This document shows positions 50,590 to 58,980 of a stretch of DNA of 59,702 nt, piece by piece. Source of the stretch: Nevskia sp. (lineage in GTDB: Bacteria > Pseudomonadota > Gammaproteobacteria > Nevskiales > Nevskiaceae); assembly GCA_016779605.1 (NCBI GenBank), contig JADHNH010000007.1, positions 1 to 59,702 of the forward strand, in the 5' to 3' direction. A program made the position numbers and the translations under genes. How positions within the stretch are numbered: position 1 is the stretch's first letter; each line of letters opens with the position of its first letter. Below the pieces are notes generated by a model. That model ran no database searches and was not told where the DNA came from. It was given only the letters and a program-made list of their open reading frames with translations.

Positions 50590-51237
50590 TCAGGGCTTGC
50601 CGGCGTCCGGCTGCCGCTCCGGATGGGCGGCGGCGAAAGCCGGCAGGGCGGCGCAGCGCAGCGCCACGGCACGCAGGCGCGGCCAGTCGCCCTGCGCGCC
50701 GAAACGGTCGGCCGAAGCGAGCTGCGGCACCAGGCAGCAGTCGGCGAGGCTGGGGCTGTCGCCGAAGCTGAACATGGTCTGCGGCCGGCTCCGCAGCGAC
50801 TCCTCCACGGCGTTGAGCCCGGCGGCGATCCAGTGGCGCAGCCAGGCGCTGCGGCGCGGTTCGTCGAGGCCGAGCTCGCCGGCCAGGTATTGCAGCACGC
50901 GGGTGTTCTGCAGCGGCTGGATTTCGCAGGCGATGGCCTGGCACAAGGCCCACATGCGCGCCGCCTCCTGCGGATCCGTCGGCACCAGCGCCGGCGCCGG
51001 GTTGCGCGCTTCCAGGTACTGCAGGATCGCCAGCGACTGGCCCAGGCGGAAACCGCCGTCCACCAGCAGCGGCACCAGCCCCTGCGGATTCAGCGCGCGG
51101 TACCCGGGCCGGTGCTGCTCGCCGCCGTCGCGCAGCAGGTGCACCGGCACGATCTCGTAGTCCATGCCCTTGAGGTTGAGCGCGCAGCGCACGCGCCAGG
51201 AGCAGGAGGATCGCCAGTAGCTGTAGAGCTGGAGCAT
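50590..51237 (-). CDS. maiA: Zeta-class GST / maleylacetoacetate isomerase
   Basis: Isomerises maleylacetoacetate to fumarylacetoacetate in tyrosine/homogentisate breakdown if the assignment is right. The 215-aa protein starts LQLYSYWRSSCSWRVRCALNL, carrying the zeta-class SSCSWRVR active-site motif, then NPQGLVPLL with cis-Pro and QSLAILQYLE for glutathione. The C-terminal domain has SPSLADCCLVPQ. I chose ATG 51235-51237; the frame upstream to 51447 lies over the adjacent kinase gene. No hmgA/fahA is nearby. Confidence 0.9.
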   Translation of the reverse strand: MLQLYSYWRSSCSWRVRCALNLKGMDYEIVPVHLLRDGGEQHRPGYRALNPQGLVPLLVDGGFRLGQSLAILQYLEARNPAPALVPTDPQEAARMWALCQAIACEIQPLQNTRVLQYLAGELGLDEPRRSAWLRHWIAAGLNAVEESLRSRPQTMFSFGDSPSLADCCLVPQLASADRFGAQGDWPRLRAVALRCAALPAFAAAHPERQPDAGKP

Positions 51238-51316
51238 CGGGGAAATCCGGGCCGGGCGGGGCGCAGCATTGCATGCGCCGCACAGGCGCGCCAGCCGGAC
51301 GCCGAACTCCCTTACG

Positions 51317-52657
51317 TCAGGCCGCCGGCAGGCTGAAGCCGACGACCAGGCCGCCGTCCGGGGCATGGGCCGCCGAGGCGCTGCCGCCATGCGCGCGGGC
51401 CACCCGGTCGACGATGGCCAGCCCCAGGCCGTGGCCGCTGACGCCATCGCTGTTGGCGCCGCGGAAGAACGGCCGGAACAGCCGCGGCAGCTCGTCGCTC
51501 TTCACCCCCGGGCCGTGGTCGCGCACCTTGACCGCGGCGACGCCGTCCTCGCAGCCGACCGTCACCAGCACCTCGGCGCCGGCGCCGAATTTGATCGCGT
51601 TGGACAGCAGGTTGTGCAGGGCGCGCGTCAACAGCTGCGCGTCGCCCAGCACCTCGGCGGGCTGGCGCACGTCCAGGTGCAGGCGCACGCCGTTCTTGCG
51701 CGCGTCGATCTGCGCCTCGTCCACGCAGTCGCCGGCCAGCGCGGCCAGGTCCACGCGCTCGCGCGTACGGCCCGGCAGGTCGGCCTCCATGCGCGACAGC
51801 GCCAGCAGCTCCTCGATCAGGCGGTCCAGGCGGCCGATCTCGCGCTCGGCGCGTTCGAAGTGCCCGGTCACCGCCGGCCCGGCGTCGCGGGCGGCCAGCT
51901 CCAGCACCAGCTGCAGGCGCGCCAGCGGCGAGCGCAGCTCGTGCGAGACGTCCTGCAGCACGCTACGTTCGTGCGCGATCAGCGCCTCGATGCGCCCGGC
52001 CATGTTGTCGAATTCGCGCGCCAGCAGCCCCAGCTCGTCCTGCGCCTGCGGAAAGCTGCCGCCGACGCGGGCGGTGAGGTCGCCGGCCGCCATGCGCTGC
52101 GCCGCCTGCTGCAGGGCCGCCACCGGGCGCGAGATGCTGCGCGCCACCAGCCAGCCGACGCCGCAGATCGCCAGCAGCGACAGCGCCACCTGCACGCCCA
52201 GCAGGATGTGCAGGCGCACGTGCGGCGAATGCGGCGGCAGCAGCGCCACCATCTGCCGGGTGACGCCGTCGGCGCCGCGCACGCGCTGGCCGGCCAGGGC
52301 CACCTCGGGCGCCGGGTGCAGCACGATGCTTTCGCTGCTAAGCAGCAGCGGCAGCAGGCGCTGCATCGGCGGCGGCCAGGGGCGCTCCAGCAGCGGGCGC
52401 GATTCCTCGTACAGCGAAATGTCGATGCGCCGGTCCTCGCGGATGCGCTCGGCCCATTGCTCCAGGCCGAGCACGCCGCCGCTCTGGTAGGCCTCGTTGG
52501 CGCCCTGCGCCAGCTCCGGCCAGTCCGGATCCAGGCCGTAGAAGCGGTGGACGATGTCCTGGGTGACGGCGACGCTGATCAGCAGGGTGACGATATTGGC
52601 CAGGCAGAACCACAGCAGCAGGCGCACGTACAGGCGGTTGGACGCGGCCTTCTTCAA
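51317..52657 (-). CDS. CpxA-like sensor histidine kinase
   Basis: Sensor kinase of 446 aa. TM1 (about 9-29) is followed by a periplasmic domain of about 125 residues, TM2 near 155-175, a HAMP domain (SRPVAALQQAAQRMAAGDLT), HisKA with the acceptor His in SHELRSPLARLQ, and HATPase_c (LLSNAIKFG, DHGPGV, GHGLGLAIVDRV). The best start is a TTG at 52655-52657 that overlaps the regulator stop (TTGA). The arrangement regulator-kinase plus a divergent CpxP-like gene and a CpxR box point to envelope-stress sensing. Confidence 0.9.
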   Translation of the reverse strand: MKKAASNRLYVRLLLWFCLANIVTLLISVAVTQDIVHRFYGLDPDWPELAQGANEAYQSGGVLGLEQWAERIREDRRIDISLYEESRPLLERPWPPPMQRLLPLLLSSESIVLHPAPEVALAGQRVRGADGVTRQMVALLPPHSPHVRLHILLGVQVALSLLAICGVGWLVARSISRPVAALQQAAQRMAAGDLTARVGGSFPQAQDELGLLAREFDNMAGRIEALIAHERSVLQDVSHELRSPLARLQLVLELAARDAGPAVTGHFERAEREIGRLDRLIEELLALSRMEADLPGRTRERVDLAALAGDCVDEAQIDARKNGVRLHLDVRQPAEVLGDAQLLTRALHNLLSNAIKFGAGAEVLVTVGCEDGVAAVKVRDHGPGVKSDELPRLFRPFFRGANSDGVSGHGLGLAIVDRVARAHGGSASAAHAPDGGLVVGFSLPAA

Positions 52658-53343
52658 CTGCGCACCGCGATCATCAGGTAGCCGGCGCCGCGCACCGCCT
52701 CGATCGCCGGCGCATCCGGCGCGGCCTCGCTGAGCTTGCGGCGCAGGCGCGAGACGTGCACGTCGACGCTGCGGTCGAAGCGCTCGATTTCGCGGCCCAG
52801 GGCCAGCCGCGTCAGCGTGGCCTTGTCGATCACCTCGCCGGCGCGCTGCGCCAGCGCCAGCAGCAGCGAGAACTCCGCGCCGGTCAGGCGCAGCTCCCTG
52901 TCGTTGACCGCGGCGCGGCGCTCGGCCGGCTGCACCCGCAGCGCGCCGACGCTGAAATCCTCGGCCGACGACGCGATCTGGCGGCGCAGCTGCGCGCGCA
53001 CGCGCGCCAGCAGCTCGCGCGGCAGGCAGGGCTTGGACAGGTAGTCGTCGGCGCCGAGCTCCAGCCCGACCACGCGGTCCACCGGCTCGCCGCGCGCCGA
53101 CAGCATGATGACCGGCAGCCGGTGCTGCTGGCGCAGCTCGCGCAGCGTGTCGAGGCCGTCGCGGCCCGGCATCATCACGTCCAGGATCAGCAGGTCGGGC
53201 CGCGACTCGGCGTCGTGCAGCCGCCGCAACGCCGAGTCCGCCTCGTGCACCGCGTCCACCTCGAAGCCCTCCCGGCGCAGGTAGTCGGCGAGCAGCGCGC
53301 AGAGCTCGCGATCGTCGTCGGCGATCAGGATCCTGAGGGTCAT
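52654..53343 (-). CDS. CpxR-like response regulator
   Basis: OmpR/PhoB-type regulator, 229 aa. The receiver has IADDD, phospho-acceptor Asp near 55 in LLILDVMMPGRDG, and Lys in YLSKPCLP. The winged helix includes DVHVSRLRRKLSEA and ends VRGAGYLMI, very close to CpxR. It is coupled to the kinase gene by a 4-bp overlap. A perfect GTAAA-N5-GTAAA site lies 72 bp upstream of its start, consistent with autoregulation. Confidence 0.92.
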   Translation of the reverse strand: MTLRILIADDDRELCALLADYLRREGFEVDAVHEADSALRRLHDAESRPDLLILDVMMPGRDGLDTLRELRQQHRLPVIMLSARGEPVDRVVGLELGADDYLSKPCLPRELLARVRAQLRRQIASSAEDFSVGALRVQPAERRAAVNDRELRLTGAEFSLLLALAQRAGEVIDKATLTRLALGREIERFDRSVDVHVSRLRRKLSEAAPDAPAIEAVRGAGYLMIAVRS

Positions 53344-53414
53344 CGTGCGGGTCGAATCATCGTTTGACCAATGTCGCCGTGCGGGGCTGCCGCCGCAACA
53401 CCGGGCGCCGCCCG

Positions 53415-53429
53415 TTTACCGAACTTTAC
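53415..53429 (-). promoter_or_regulatory. CpxR box (GTAAA-N5-GTAAA)
   Basis: The minus strand reads GTAAAGTTCGGTAAA, an exact match to the CpxR consensus of two GTAAA half-sites spaced by five bases. It lies between the divergent cpxR-like (start 53343) and cpxP-like (start 53499) genes, so one site could control both. A GTAAA pair has little chance of arising in this GC-rich context. Confidence 0.82.
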
Positions 53430-53498
53430 GATGCGCAACGCTGCTCAACGGCGCAGTATCGTCCAATAGCCTGCGCCCGATCCAACGAGGAGACCAAC

Positions 53499-53948
53499 AT
53501 GCGCAATGCCTTACTGCTATCGATCCCGCTGCTGGCGGCGGCCCTGCTGGCCACCGCCGGCGCGCAGACCGAAGGCCAGCCGAACCATTTCCCGCACCAC
53601 TCGCCGATGGCGGCCGCGCTGCAGCAGGTGGGTCTGTCGGACACGCAGAAGCAGGCGATCCACCAGATCATGGAAAGCCACCACGACGAAATGCGCAACC
53701 TGTTCCAGTCGCAGCGCCAGCTCCACGAAACGCTGGCCAAGACCGACCCGCGCTCGTCGGACTACGCCGCGCAGGTCGGCGACATCGCCCAGCAGGCGGC
53801 GGCGCTGGCGGCACAGCACGTGCAGCTGTCGGCGCGCCTCAAGAGCGAAATCTACGGCGCGCTGACCGACACGCAGAAAACCCTGCTCACCACCGCCCTG
53901 GCCGCGGCCAAGCCGGAACCGGAGGCGCCAAGCCCGCCGGCCGACTGA
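53499..53948 (+). CDS. CpxP/Spy-like periplasmic protein
   Basis: Exported protein of 149 aa with a signal peptide (residues 1-22, …AAALLATAGAQ). The mature part is all-helical with two LTxxQ-like motifs, LSDTQKQ near 48 and LTDTQKTLL near 127, as in Spy, CpxP and ZraP. ATG 53499 has GAGGAG before it. In E. coli CpxP damps CpxA; the position divergent from the cpxRA-like genes across a CpxR box supports the same feedback role. The short C-terminal tail is Pro/Glu-rich. Confidence 0.88.
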   Translation: MRNALLLSIPLLAAALLATAGAQTEGQPNHFPHHSPMAAALQQVGLSDTQKQAIHQIMESHHDEMRNLFQSQRQLHETLAKTDPRSSDYAAQVGDIAQQAAALAAQHVQLSARLKSEIYGALTDTQKTLLTTALAAAKPEPEAPSPPAD

Positions 53949-53969
53949 GCCGGCCCCGGCTTCGCAGGC

Positions 53970-55856
53970 CTAGCCGAACTTGCGCAGCCGGCCGGTCTTC
54001 TTCAGATGCACCAGCAATAGCGACACCGCGGCCGGCGTGACCCCGGAAATGCGGCCGGCCTGGGCCACGGTTTCCGGACGGTGCGCCGCGAGCTTTTGCC
54101 GAACCTCGTTGGACAGGCCGCCGACCTCGGCGTAGTCCAGGTCCGCCGGCAGCGGCGCTTCCTCGTAGCGGTGCGCACGGCCGATCTCGGCGTGCTGGCG
54201 CTCGATATAGCCGGCGTACTTGGCCTGGATCTCGATCTGCTCGGCCACCAGTGGATCCAGCGCGGCGTCGGCCAGGCCCAGCGCCACCAGCGCCGCGTAG
54301 CTGCCCTGCGGCCGCCGCAGCAGCTCCAGCAGGGTGCTGCCGTTGGCCGGCGCCGGCCCGCCGAACAGCTCCGGGAAGGCCGCGCCGCCGAGCTGCGCGG
54401 GCTTGACCCGCACGCCCGCCAGCCGCGCCGACTCGCGCTCCAGCGCCTCGCGCTTGCGGCAGAACGCATCCCAGCGCGCATCGTCCACCGCGCCCAGCTC
54501 GCGGCCGAGCGCGGTGAGCCGCAGGTCCGCGTTGTCTTCCCGCAGCAGCAGGCGGTGCTCGGCCCGCGAGGTGAACATGCGGTAAGGCTCGCTGGTGCCG
54601 CGGGTGATGAGGTCGTCGACCAGCACGCCAAGGTAGGCCTGGTGGCGCTGCGGGCACCAGGGCTCCGCGCCGGCGGCATGGCGCGCGGCGTTGATGCCGG
54701 CGACCAGGCCCTGCGCGGCGGCCTCCTCGTAGCCGGTGGTGCCGTTGATCTGGCCGGCGAAGAACAGCCCGCCGATGACCTTGGTCTCCAGGCTGCGCTT
54801 CAGGTCGCGCGGGTCGAAGTAGTCGTATTCGATGGCGTAGCCGGGCCGCGTGATGCGCGCGTTCTCGAAGCCGCGGATGCTGCGCACGAAGCGCTCCTGC
54901 ACGTCGTACGGCAGGCTGGTGGAAATACCGTTGGGGTAGATCTCGCGCGTGTTCAGGCCTTCCGGCTCGATGAAGATCTGGTGCGCGTCCTTGCCGGCGA
55001 AGCGGTTGACCTTGTCCTCCACGCTGGGGCAGTAGCGCGGGCCGGTGCCCTCGATGGCGCCGGTGAACATGGGGCTGCGGTCGAACGCGGCGCGGATGAT
55101 CTCGTGCGTGCGCGCGTTGGTATGCGTGATCCAGCACGGCACCTGGCGCGGGTGCTCTTGGCGCGAGCCCAGGAAGGAGAACACCGGCGTGGGCTCGTCG
55201 CCCGGCTGTTCCTGCAGGCCGGAGAAATCGATGCTGCGGCCGTCGATGCGCGGCGGCGTGCCGGTCTTCAGCCGCCCGACGCGCAGCGGCAGCTCGCGCA
55301 GGCGCGCCGCCAGCGGCAGCGAGGCGGCGTCGCCGGCACGGCCGCCGGCGTAGCTGGACAGGCCGACATGCACCTTGCCGCCCAGGAAGGTGCCGACGGT
55401 CAGCACCACCGCCCGCGCATGGAAGCGCAGCCCGAGGCGCGCGACCACGCCGGTGACCCGGCCGCCTTCGACGATCAGGTCCTCGGCTTCCTGCTGGAAC
55501 AGCGCCAGGTTCGGCTGGCTCTCCAGCGCCTCGCGCACCACCCACTTGTACAGCATGCGGTCGGCCTGCGCGCGGGTGGCGCGCACCGCCGGCCCCTTGC
55601 TGGCGTTGAGGATGCGGAACTGGATGCCGGCACGGTCCGCGGCATGCGCCATCAGCCCGCCGAGCGCGTCGATCTCCTTGACCAGGTGGCCCTTGCCGAT
55701 GCCGCCGATCGCCGGGTTGCAGGACATCTGGCCCAGCGTCTCGATGTTCTGCGTCAGCAGCAAAGTGCGCTGCCCCATGCGCGCAGCCGCCAGCGCCGCC
55801 TCGGTGCCGGCATGGCCGCCGCCGACCACGATGACGTCGAATTCGCTGCTGTTCAT
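53970..55856 (-). CDS. mnmG: tRNA uridine-5-carboxymethylaminomethyl modification enzyme MnmG
   Basis: FAD-dependent partner of MnmE that modifies the wobble uridine (U34) of several tRNAs; 628 aa, standard length. It has the FAD loop [36 protein letters not shown] with the catalytic Cys, [11 protein letters not shown], and the second signature [17 protein letters not shown]. The C-terminal helical domain ends LRKFG. The rsmG and parAB genes usually linked to mnmG are not here. It converges on the CpxP-like gene 21 bp away. Confidence 0.97.
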   Translation of the reverse strand: MNSSEFDVIVVGGGHAGTEAALAAARMGQRTLLLTQNIETLGQMSCNPAIGGIGKGHLVKEIDALGGLMAHAADRAGIQFRILNASKGPAVRATRAQADRMLYKWVVREALESQPNLALFQQEAEDLIVEGGRVTGVVARLGLRFHARAVVLTVGTFLGGKVHVGLSSYAGGRAGDAASLPLAARLRELPLRVGRLKTGTPPRIDGRSIDFSGLQEQPGDEPTPVFSFLGSRQEHPRQVPCWITHTNARTHEIIRAAFDRSPMFTGAIEGTGPRYCPSVEDKVNRFAGKDAHQIFIEPEGLNTREIYPNGISTSLPYDVQERFVRSIRGFENARITRPGYAIEYDYFDPRDLKRSLETKVIGGLFFAGQINGTTGYEEAAAQGLVAGINAARHAAGAEPWCPQRHQAYLGVLVDDLITRGTSEPYRMFTSRAEHRLLLREDNADLRLTALGRELGAVDDARWDAFCRKREALERESARLAGVRVKPAQLGGAAFPELFGGPAPANGSTLLELLRRPQGSYAALVALGLADAALDPLVAEQIEIQAKYAGYIERQHAEIGRAHRYEEAPLPADLDYAEVGGLSNEVRQKLAAHRPETVAQAGRISGVTPAAVSLLLVHLKKTGRLRKFG

Positions 55857-56190
55857 GGTTGCACTGCCCGGAGCGTCTGCCGATGCGGCGTGCGGGGGCG
55901 CACGCCGTGGATGGGTGGCGATTTTATCAGCAGAGGCAGGCGGGTGCGTCTATCGCACCTTTCCCCTCCCGGCGCATTTTCTACGTGTCATTCCGAGCAA
56001 AGCGAGGAATCTGGCCCGATCCACCAAGAGCCTGCCGATCTATTTTTCGGCCGCGATGCGCTCTCCATCAGGGTGGGCCGCGCCCGCCATTGGCTTTCTT
56101 CCCCTCCCCTTGCGGGAGGGGATTGAGGGGAGGGGTGACTTTCATGGTGCCGGGCTGTTTCAAATGTCGTGGATACCGCCTTGAGACCTT
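55857..56190. other. Repeat-rich intergenic region upstream of mnmG
   Basis: No gene supported. It holds the mnmG promoter side, a GTCATTCCGAGC…GAATCT element (55987-56012), and a CCCTCCCCTTGCGGGAGGGG palindrome near 56105-56120. Base composition becomes more even towards the mobile region. Confidence 0.6.
55987..56012 (+). repeat. GTCATTCCGAGC-type dispersed repeat
   Basis: Short element reading GTCATTCCGAGCAAAGCGAG then GAATCT, a widely scattered proteobacterial intergenic sequence. It lies upstream of the mobile region. Confidence 0.65.
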
Positions 56191-56463
56191 GTCCGGTGTG
56201 AGACGAGACTTGCCTTCCCGGAAGTCGGGCCTTTTGTTCCGCACTGTGCTGGGCGGGTTCCTTTTCTTGTGTCGACAAGAGTACGTAACTAAAGGTCAGG
56301 TAGGGCGGGCCGTGCCCGCCATCAGCGGTACGGATAAAGGGCAAGACTCTCCGCTTTGATATCTGGTCAGGTGTGAGACGAGACATGCCTTCCCAAGAGT
56401 CCGGCCTTTTGTTCCGCCCTATGCTGGGCGGGTTACTTCTCTTGTGTCGACAAGAGAAGTAAC
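56191..56463 (+). repeat. Two direct copies of a ~98-bp repeat
   Basis: Copy 1 (56191-56289) and copy 2 (56366-56463) share GGTGTGAGACGAGAC…TGCCTTCCC, GGCCTTTTGTTCCGC, GCTGGGCGGGTT and the palindrome CTTGTGTCGACAAGAG. Copy 2 ends in a longer perfect palindrome, GTTACTTCTCTTG / CAAGAGAAGTAAC. The 76 bases between them contain a GGGCGGG/CCCGCC hairpin. The transposon is inserted exactly at the end of copy 2. Confidence 0.88.
56456..56463. repeat. 8-bp target-site duplication, left copy (GAAGTAAC)
   Basis: GAAGTAAC immediately left of the IS1595-type element; identical to 58792-58799. Eight base pairs is the usual duplication length for the IS1595 family. Confidence 0.93.
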
Positions 56464-56488
56464 GGCGATTATGCCGAACTTGACATTT
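56464..56488 (+). repeat. Terminal inverted repeat, left (IRL)
   Basis: GGCGATTATGCCGAACTTGA then CATTT. It matches the right end in reverse complement except at positions 10 and 13. Confidence 0.93.
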
Positions 56489-56580
56489 GATGCATCGCAG
56501 CATGATAATTCGCGCCGTTCCTGCGGAAGTCCTACCCTACTCCAAGGGGGCGAATACTGCTTCCAAGGGAGGGAGCGCGC

Positions 56581-57741
56581 TTGGATAGTCGGACATCAGC
56601 CGGAATCACGGTGGCACTCGGGGTTGGCGCAGTAGCCATGGGATTATTCCCGCCGCCACTTTTAAGTAACCTGCCGGACTGGTCAAAGCAATTCATAGGG
56701 TGGTCAGGTTTGTTTCTTATGGTGGTTGGGACCATAGCTTTATTTATGCCAAAGCTAAAATGGTTCCGGCGAAAGACTAACGAACAACCTGTGCCAGTTG
56801 GACGAACTCTCAGGCTGAGCACCAACGATTCAAGCCAAAGCAATAGCGGGAATTCAATAGTCGTTGCTCACAGCACTGGAAGCACGATTGTTATCGGCGG
56901 CGCTCATAACATTGCCGGAGCGAATGACCCAATTCAACGAGCTGTTTTTACCCCCCGCATTTTAATTGGGTCTGGAACTCCGTTTGACGTTTACCGAAAA
57001 AATCTTCATGCAACCACTCACACGATAAGAATTGGAATTAAAAACAATTCAGATGATAAAGCTTTGACCAATTGCCATTTAACAGTCGAATCAATAAGCG
57101 GGAAATTGGCATCTAAATGTCCGGTCACAATCAAAAGCGGCTTTGCTCTTAACCCTGGAGCTACTGAATATTTTGATTTTATCGAATTTGACGAAGTAGA
57201 GACAGGAAAACCTGCGCTTAGCCATGCAAATGCAATTCTGGCTTATTTCCCAATAAATAAGCTCAGCAACGGCAAGTCATATTTAGATGAGCAGCCTTAT
57301 AGCGTTACGTTGAAACTTACAGCCGCTGAATGCGCGCCATGCGTTAGTGACTACCGAATATGGATTCAGAACGGTTTGATGTGCCTCGATGAGCTTGTCC
57401 CCTTAGAAAGGGGCGCCATTGAACTGGGGAGAAAATGCCCCGGCCTTGAGCAAGCAGCGCAGAACCATGCAAGCAGCATTGGTGCGCACGATATCTCGGA
57501 AATAAAGAAATATATGGCATACGCACTTTTCGAAGTAGCTCAGATATTTTTCAAAGACAATTTGTCGCTGAGTAGGTCTTTCACGATATTCGACAAAGAC
57601 AAATACGGGAGTCCTGTTTTTGTAAATGGCGGCTCTACCATCAGGCTAAAAGATGGTCGGCTATTAAAAGAGTTGCATGTGCTACAGCGCGACTTAGATA
57701 GCGCGATTAGTTTTTATGAAGATAAATCGCTTGGCTGCTGA
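56581..57741 (+). CDS. Transposon passenger: two-TM protein of unknown function
   Basis: A 386-aa protein from a TTG start with strong GGGAGGGAG five bases upstream. Two TM helices near 8-28 and 37-56 form an N-terminal hairpin (FIGWSGLFLMVVGTIALFM is the second). A Ser/Gly/Asn-rich linker follows (about 82-112, with GSTIVIGGAHNIAG), then a probable beta-sandwich (about 118-250: HTIRIGIKNNSDDKAL, LNPGATEYFDF) and a mixed C-terminal domain. No enzymatic motif is visible. The gene is AT-rich with codon use unlike the chromosome. A membrane-anchored sensor or effector would fit the layout, but this is inference only. Confidence 0.8.
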   Translation: MDSRTSAGITVALGVGAVAMGLFPPPLLSNLPDWSKQFIGWSGLFLMVVGTIALFMPKLKWFRRKTNEQPVPVGRTLRLSTNDSSQSNSGNSIVVAHSTGSTIVIGGAHNIAGANDPIQRAVFTPRILIGSGTPFDVYRKNLHATTHTIRIGIKNNSDDKALTNCHLTVESISGKLASKCPVTIKSGFALNPGATEYFDFIEFDEVETGKPALSHANAILAYFPINKLSNGKSYLDEQPYSVTLKLTAAECAPCVSDYRIWIQNGLMCLDELVPLERGAIELGRKCPGLEQAAQNHASSIGAHDISEIKKYMAYALFEVAQIFFKDNLSLSRSFTIFDKDKYGSPVFVNGGSTIRLKDGRLLKELHVLQRDLDSAISFYEDKSLGC

Positions 57742-57772
57742 GTCCGCCTCCGCTTCCGTGGCTTCTGGCGGC

Positions 57773-58717
57773 TCAGCATCCTGCTACGGCTGCGGCGAAG
57801 ATGTTGGCGTTCTTCCGATTGTTGTACTTGAACTGAGTTTCGGCAACGTACAGCGGCAGGTACTTGGCCGACACCTTGTGGTGCGTGCCGATGATGGCGC
57901 GCTTCAACTGGCTCCAGAAGCCTTCAATCGTGTTCGTATGCAGCGCGCCGACGACGTATTCGCCAGCGCGGTGGTCAACGGACTTGTGCTGCGGATACTC
58001 ATGCCGCAGCGGCAGATAGGCGCGGGCCGCATCGGTGCACAGCAGGCTTACCTTGTCGGATACAGCTTCACGGATGAACGGGATCACGTCGCGGCTGTGG
58101 ATGCTGGCGATCACGCGGGCAACCACGTTGCCCTCACGCTCCACGGCGCCCACCACGATAGCCTTTTCGTTGCTGGTGCCGCTCCCGGTCGGATTCCCGC
58201 TACCAGGGCCGCCGCCACCACCACGATAGCCGCGCTTGCTCTTGTGCTTGTTCTTCGCCTTGCCACCGACAAACGTTTCGTCAACCTCGACAATGCCCAT
58301 GAGTTTCTGAAACTCGCCGTCCATCATGGCCGTGCGAATCTTGTGGCACATGCCCCAAGCGGTCTTGTACGAACCGAAACCCATGTACCGCATCACCTGC
58401 AACGCGCTGATGCCTTTCTTGCTGGTCACCATCAGGTGAATGACGCGGAACCACTGGCGAAGCGGTACGTTCGTGTTCTCAAAGATCGTGTTCACCAGCA
58501 CGGAAAAGCGATAGCTGGATTTGTCGGCGCAGTCGTAGCAGACCCAATGGAAAGGCTTGGTGCCGGACTCGGAAACCTTTACAGAGCCGCAGCGCGGGCA
58601 GCACACGCCACCAGGCCAGCGGTGCGCCGCAAGGTACATCTTGCAGGCATCATCATCGGGAAACATGGCTTCAAACTGCTTGACGTTCAGTTGCTGAATC
58701 TTGATTTGCTTAGCCAT
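57773..58717 (-). CDS. IS1595-family (ISXO2-like) transposase
   Basis: A 314-aa transposase. The N-terminal zinc finger has C40, C43, C60 and C63 (CPRCG…CYDC). A helix-turn-helix-like segment (GISALQVMRYMGFGSYKTAW) precedes the catalytic domain, with D146 in EVDETFVGG, D229 in LCTDAARAY and E265 in TNTIEGFWSQLKR. A Gly-rich insert sits at about 162-182. The frame is intact and the ATG at 58715-58717 has GAGGGC upstream, so it looks functional. Confidence 0.95.
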   Translation of the reverse strand: MAKQIKIQQLNVKQFEAMFPDDDACKMYLAAHRWPGGVCCPRCGSVKVSESGTKPFHWVCYDCADKSSYRFSVLVNTIFENTNVPLRQWFRVIHLMVTSKKGISALQVMRYMGFGSYKTAWGMCHKIRTAMMDGEFQKLMGIVEVDETFVGGKAKNKHKSKRGYRGGGGGPGSGNPTGSGTSNEKAIVVGAVEREGNVVARVIASIHSRDVIPFIREAVSDKVSLLCTDAARAYLPLRHEYPQHKSVDHRAGEYVVGALHTNTIEGFWSQLKRAIIGTHHKVSAKYLPLYVAETQFKYNNRKNANIFAAAVAGC

Positions 58718-58766
58718 TTTCGCCGCCCTCTTTACACCGTGAGGACAGTTTAATGGCCCATCCTGA

Positions 58767-58791
58767 AAATGTCAAGTTAGGGATAATCGCC
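58767..58791 (-). repeat. Terminal inverted repeat, right (IRR)
   Basis: Reverse complement reads GGCGATTATCCCTAACTTGA then CATTT, pairing with IRL at 23 of 25 positions. It is followed immediately by the second copy of the target duplication. Confidence 0.93.
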
Positions 58792-58884
58792 GAAGTAACC
58801 AAGAGAAACGACCCCGGAGCCGACGCCCTCTCAAACGCTGCGCGTTCGAGAGGGTACCCTGCGCTTCTCGCCCGCGGCGGGTTT
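58792..58884 (+). repeat. 93-bp structured repeat, left copy of an inverted pair
   Basis: Starts with GAAGTAACCAAGAGAAACGA (the first eight bases double as the transposon's target duplication), contains a hairpin at about 58826-58854 (CCCTCTC…GAGAGGG), then CTGCGCTTCTCGCCCGCGGC and GGGTTT. The reverse complement with changes is at 59468-59560. Confidence 0.88.
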
Positions 58885-58980
58885 CGTGCACACGGCATCC
58901 CTGCCTCGCCCCGCGCGAACACACGCGCGGGCCCTGTACCGCGACATTTGGTTTGATGCACGTATTTCCGCCCGAATGGG

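Larger units (their letters stand above)
56464..58791. mobile_element. Complete IS1595-family transposon with a passenger gene
   Basis: A 2328-bp element bounded by 25-bp terminal inverted repeats (56464-56488 and 58767-58791, 23 of 25 identical, starting GGCGATTAT) and a perfect 8-bp target duplication. It carries a plus-strand passenger gene and a minus-strand ISXO2-like transposase that converge with 31 bp between their stops. The passenger half is strongly AT-rich compared with the chromosome. Ends and duplication are intact, so insertion is fairly recent. IS1595-group elements with passenger genes are known, but this cargo is not one I recognise. Confidence 0.93.

Noticed and set aside
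53970..55856. mnmG as a marker of a nearby replication origin
   Set aside because: No dnaA boxes, rsmG or parAB are seen around it, so oriC is not supported here.
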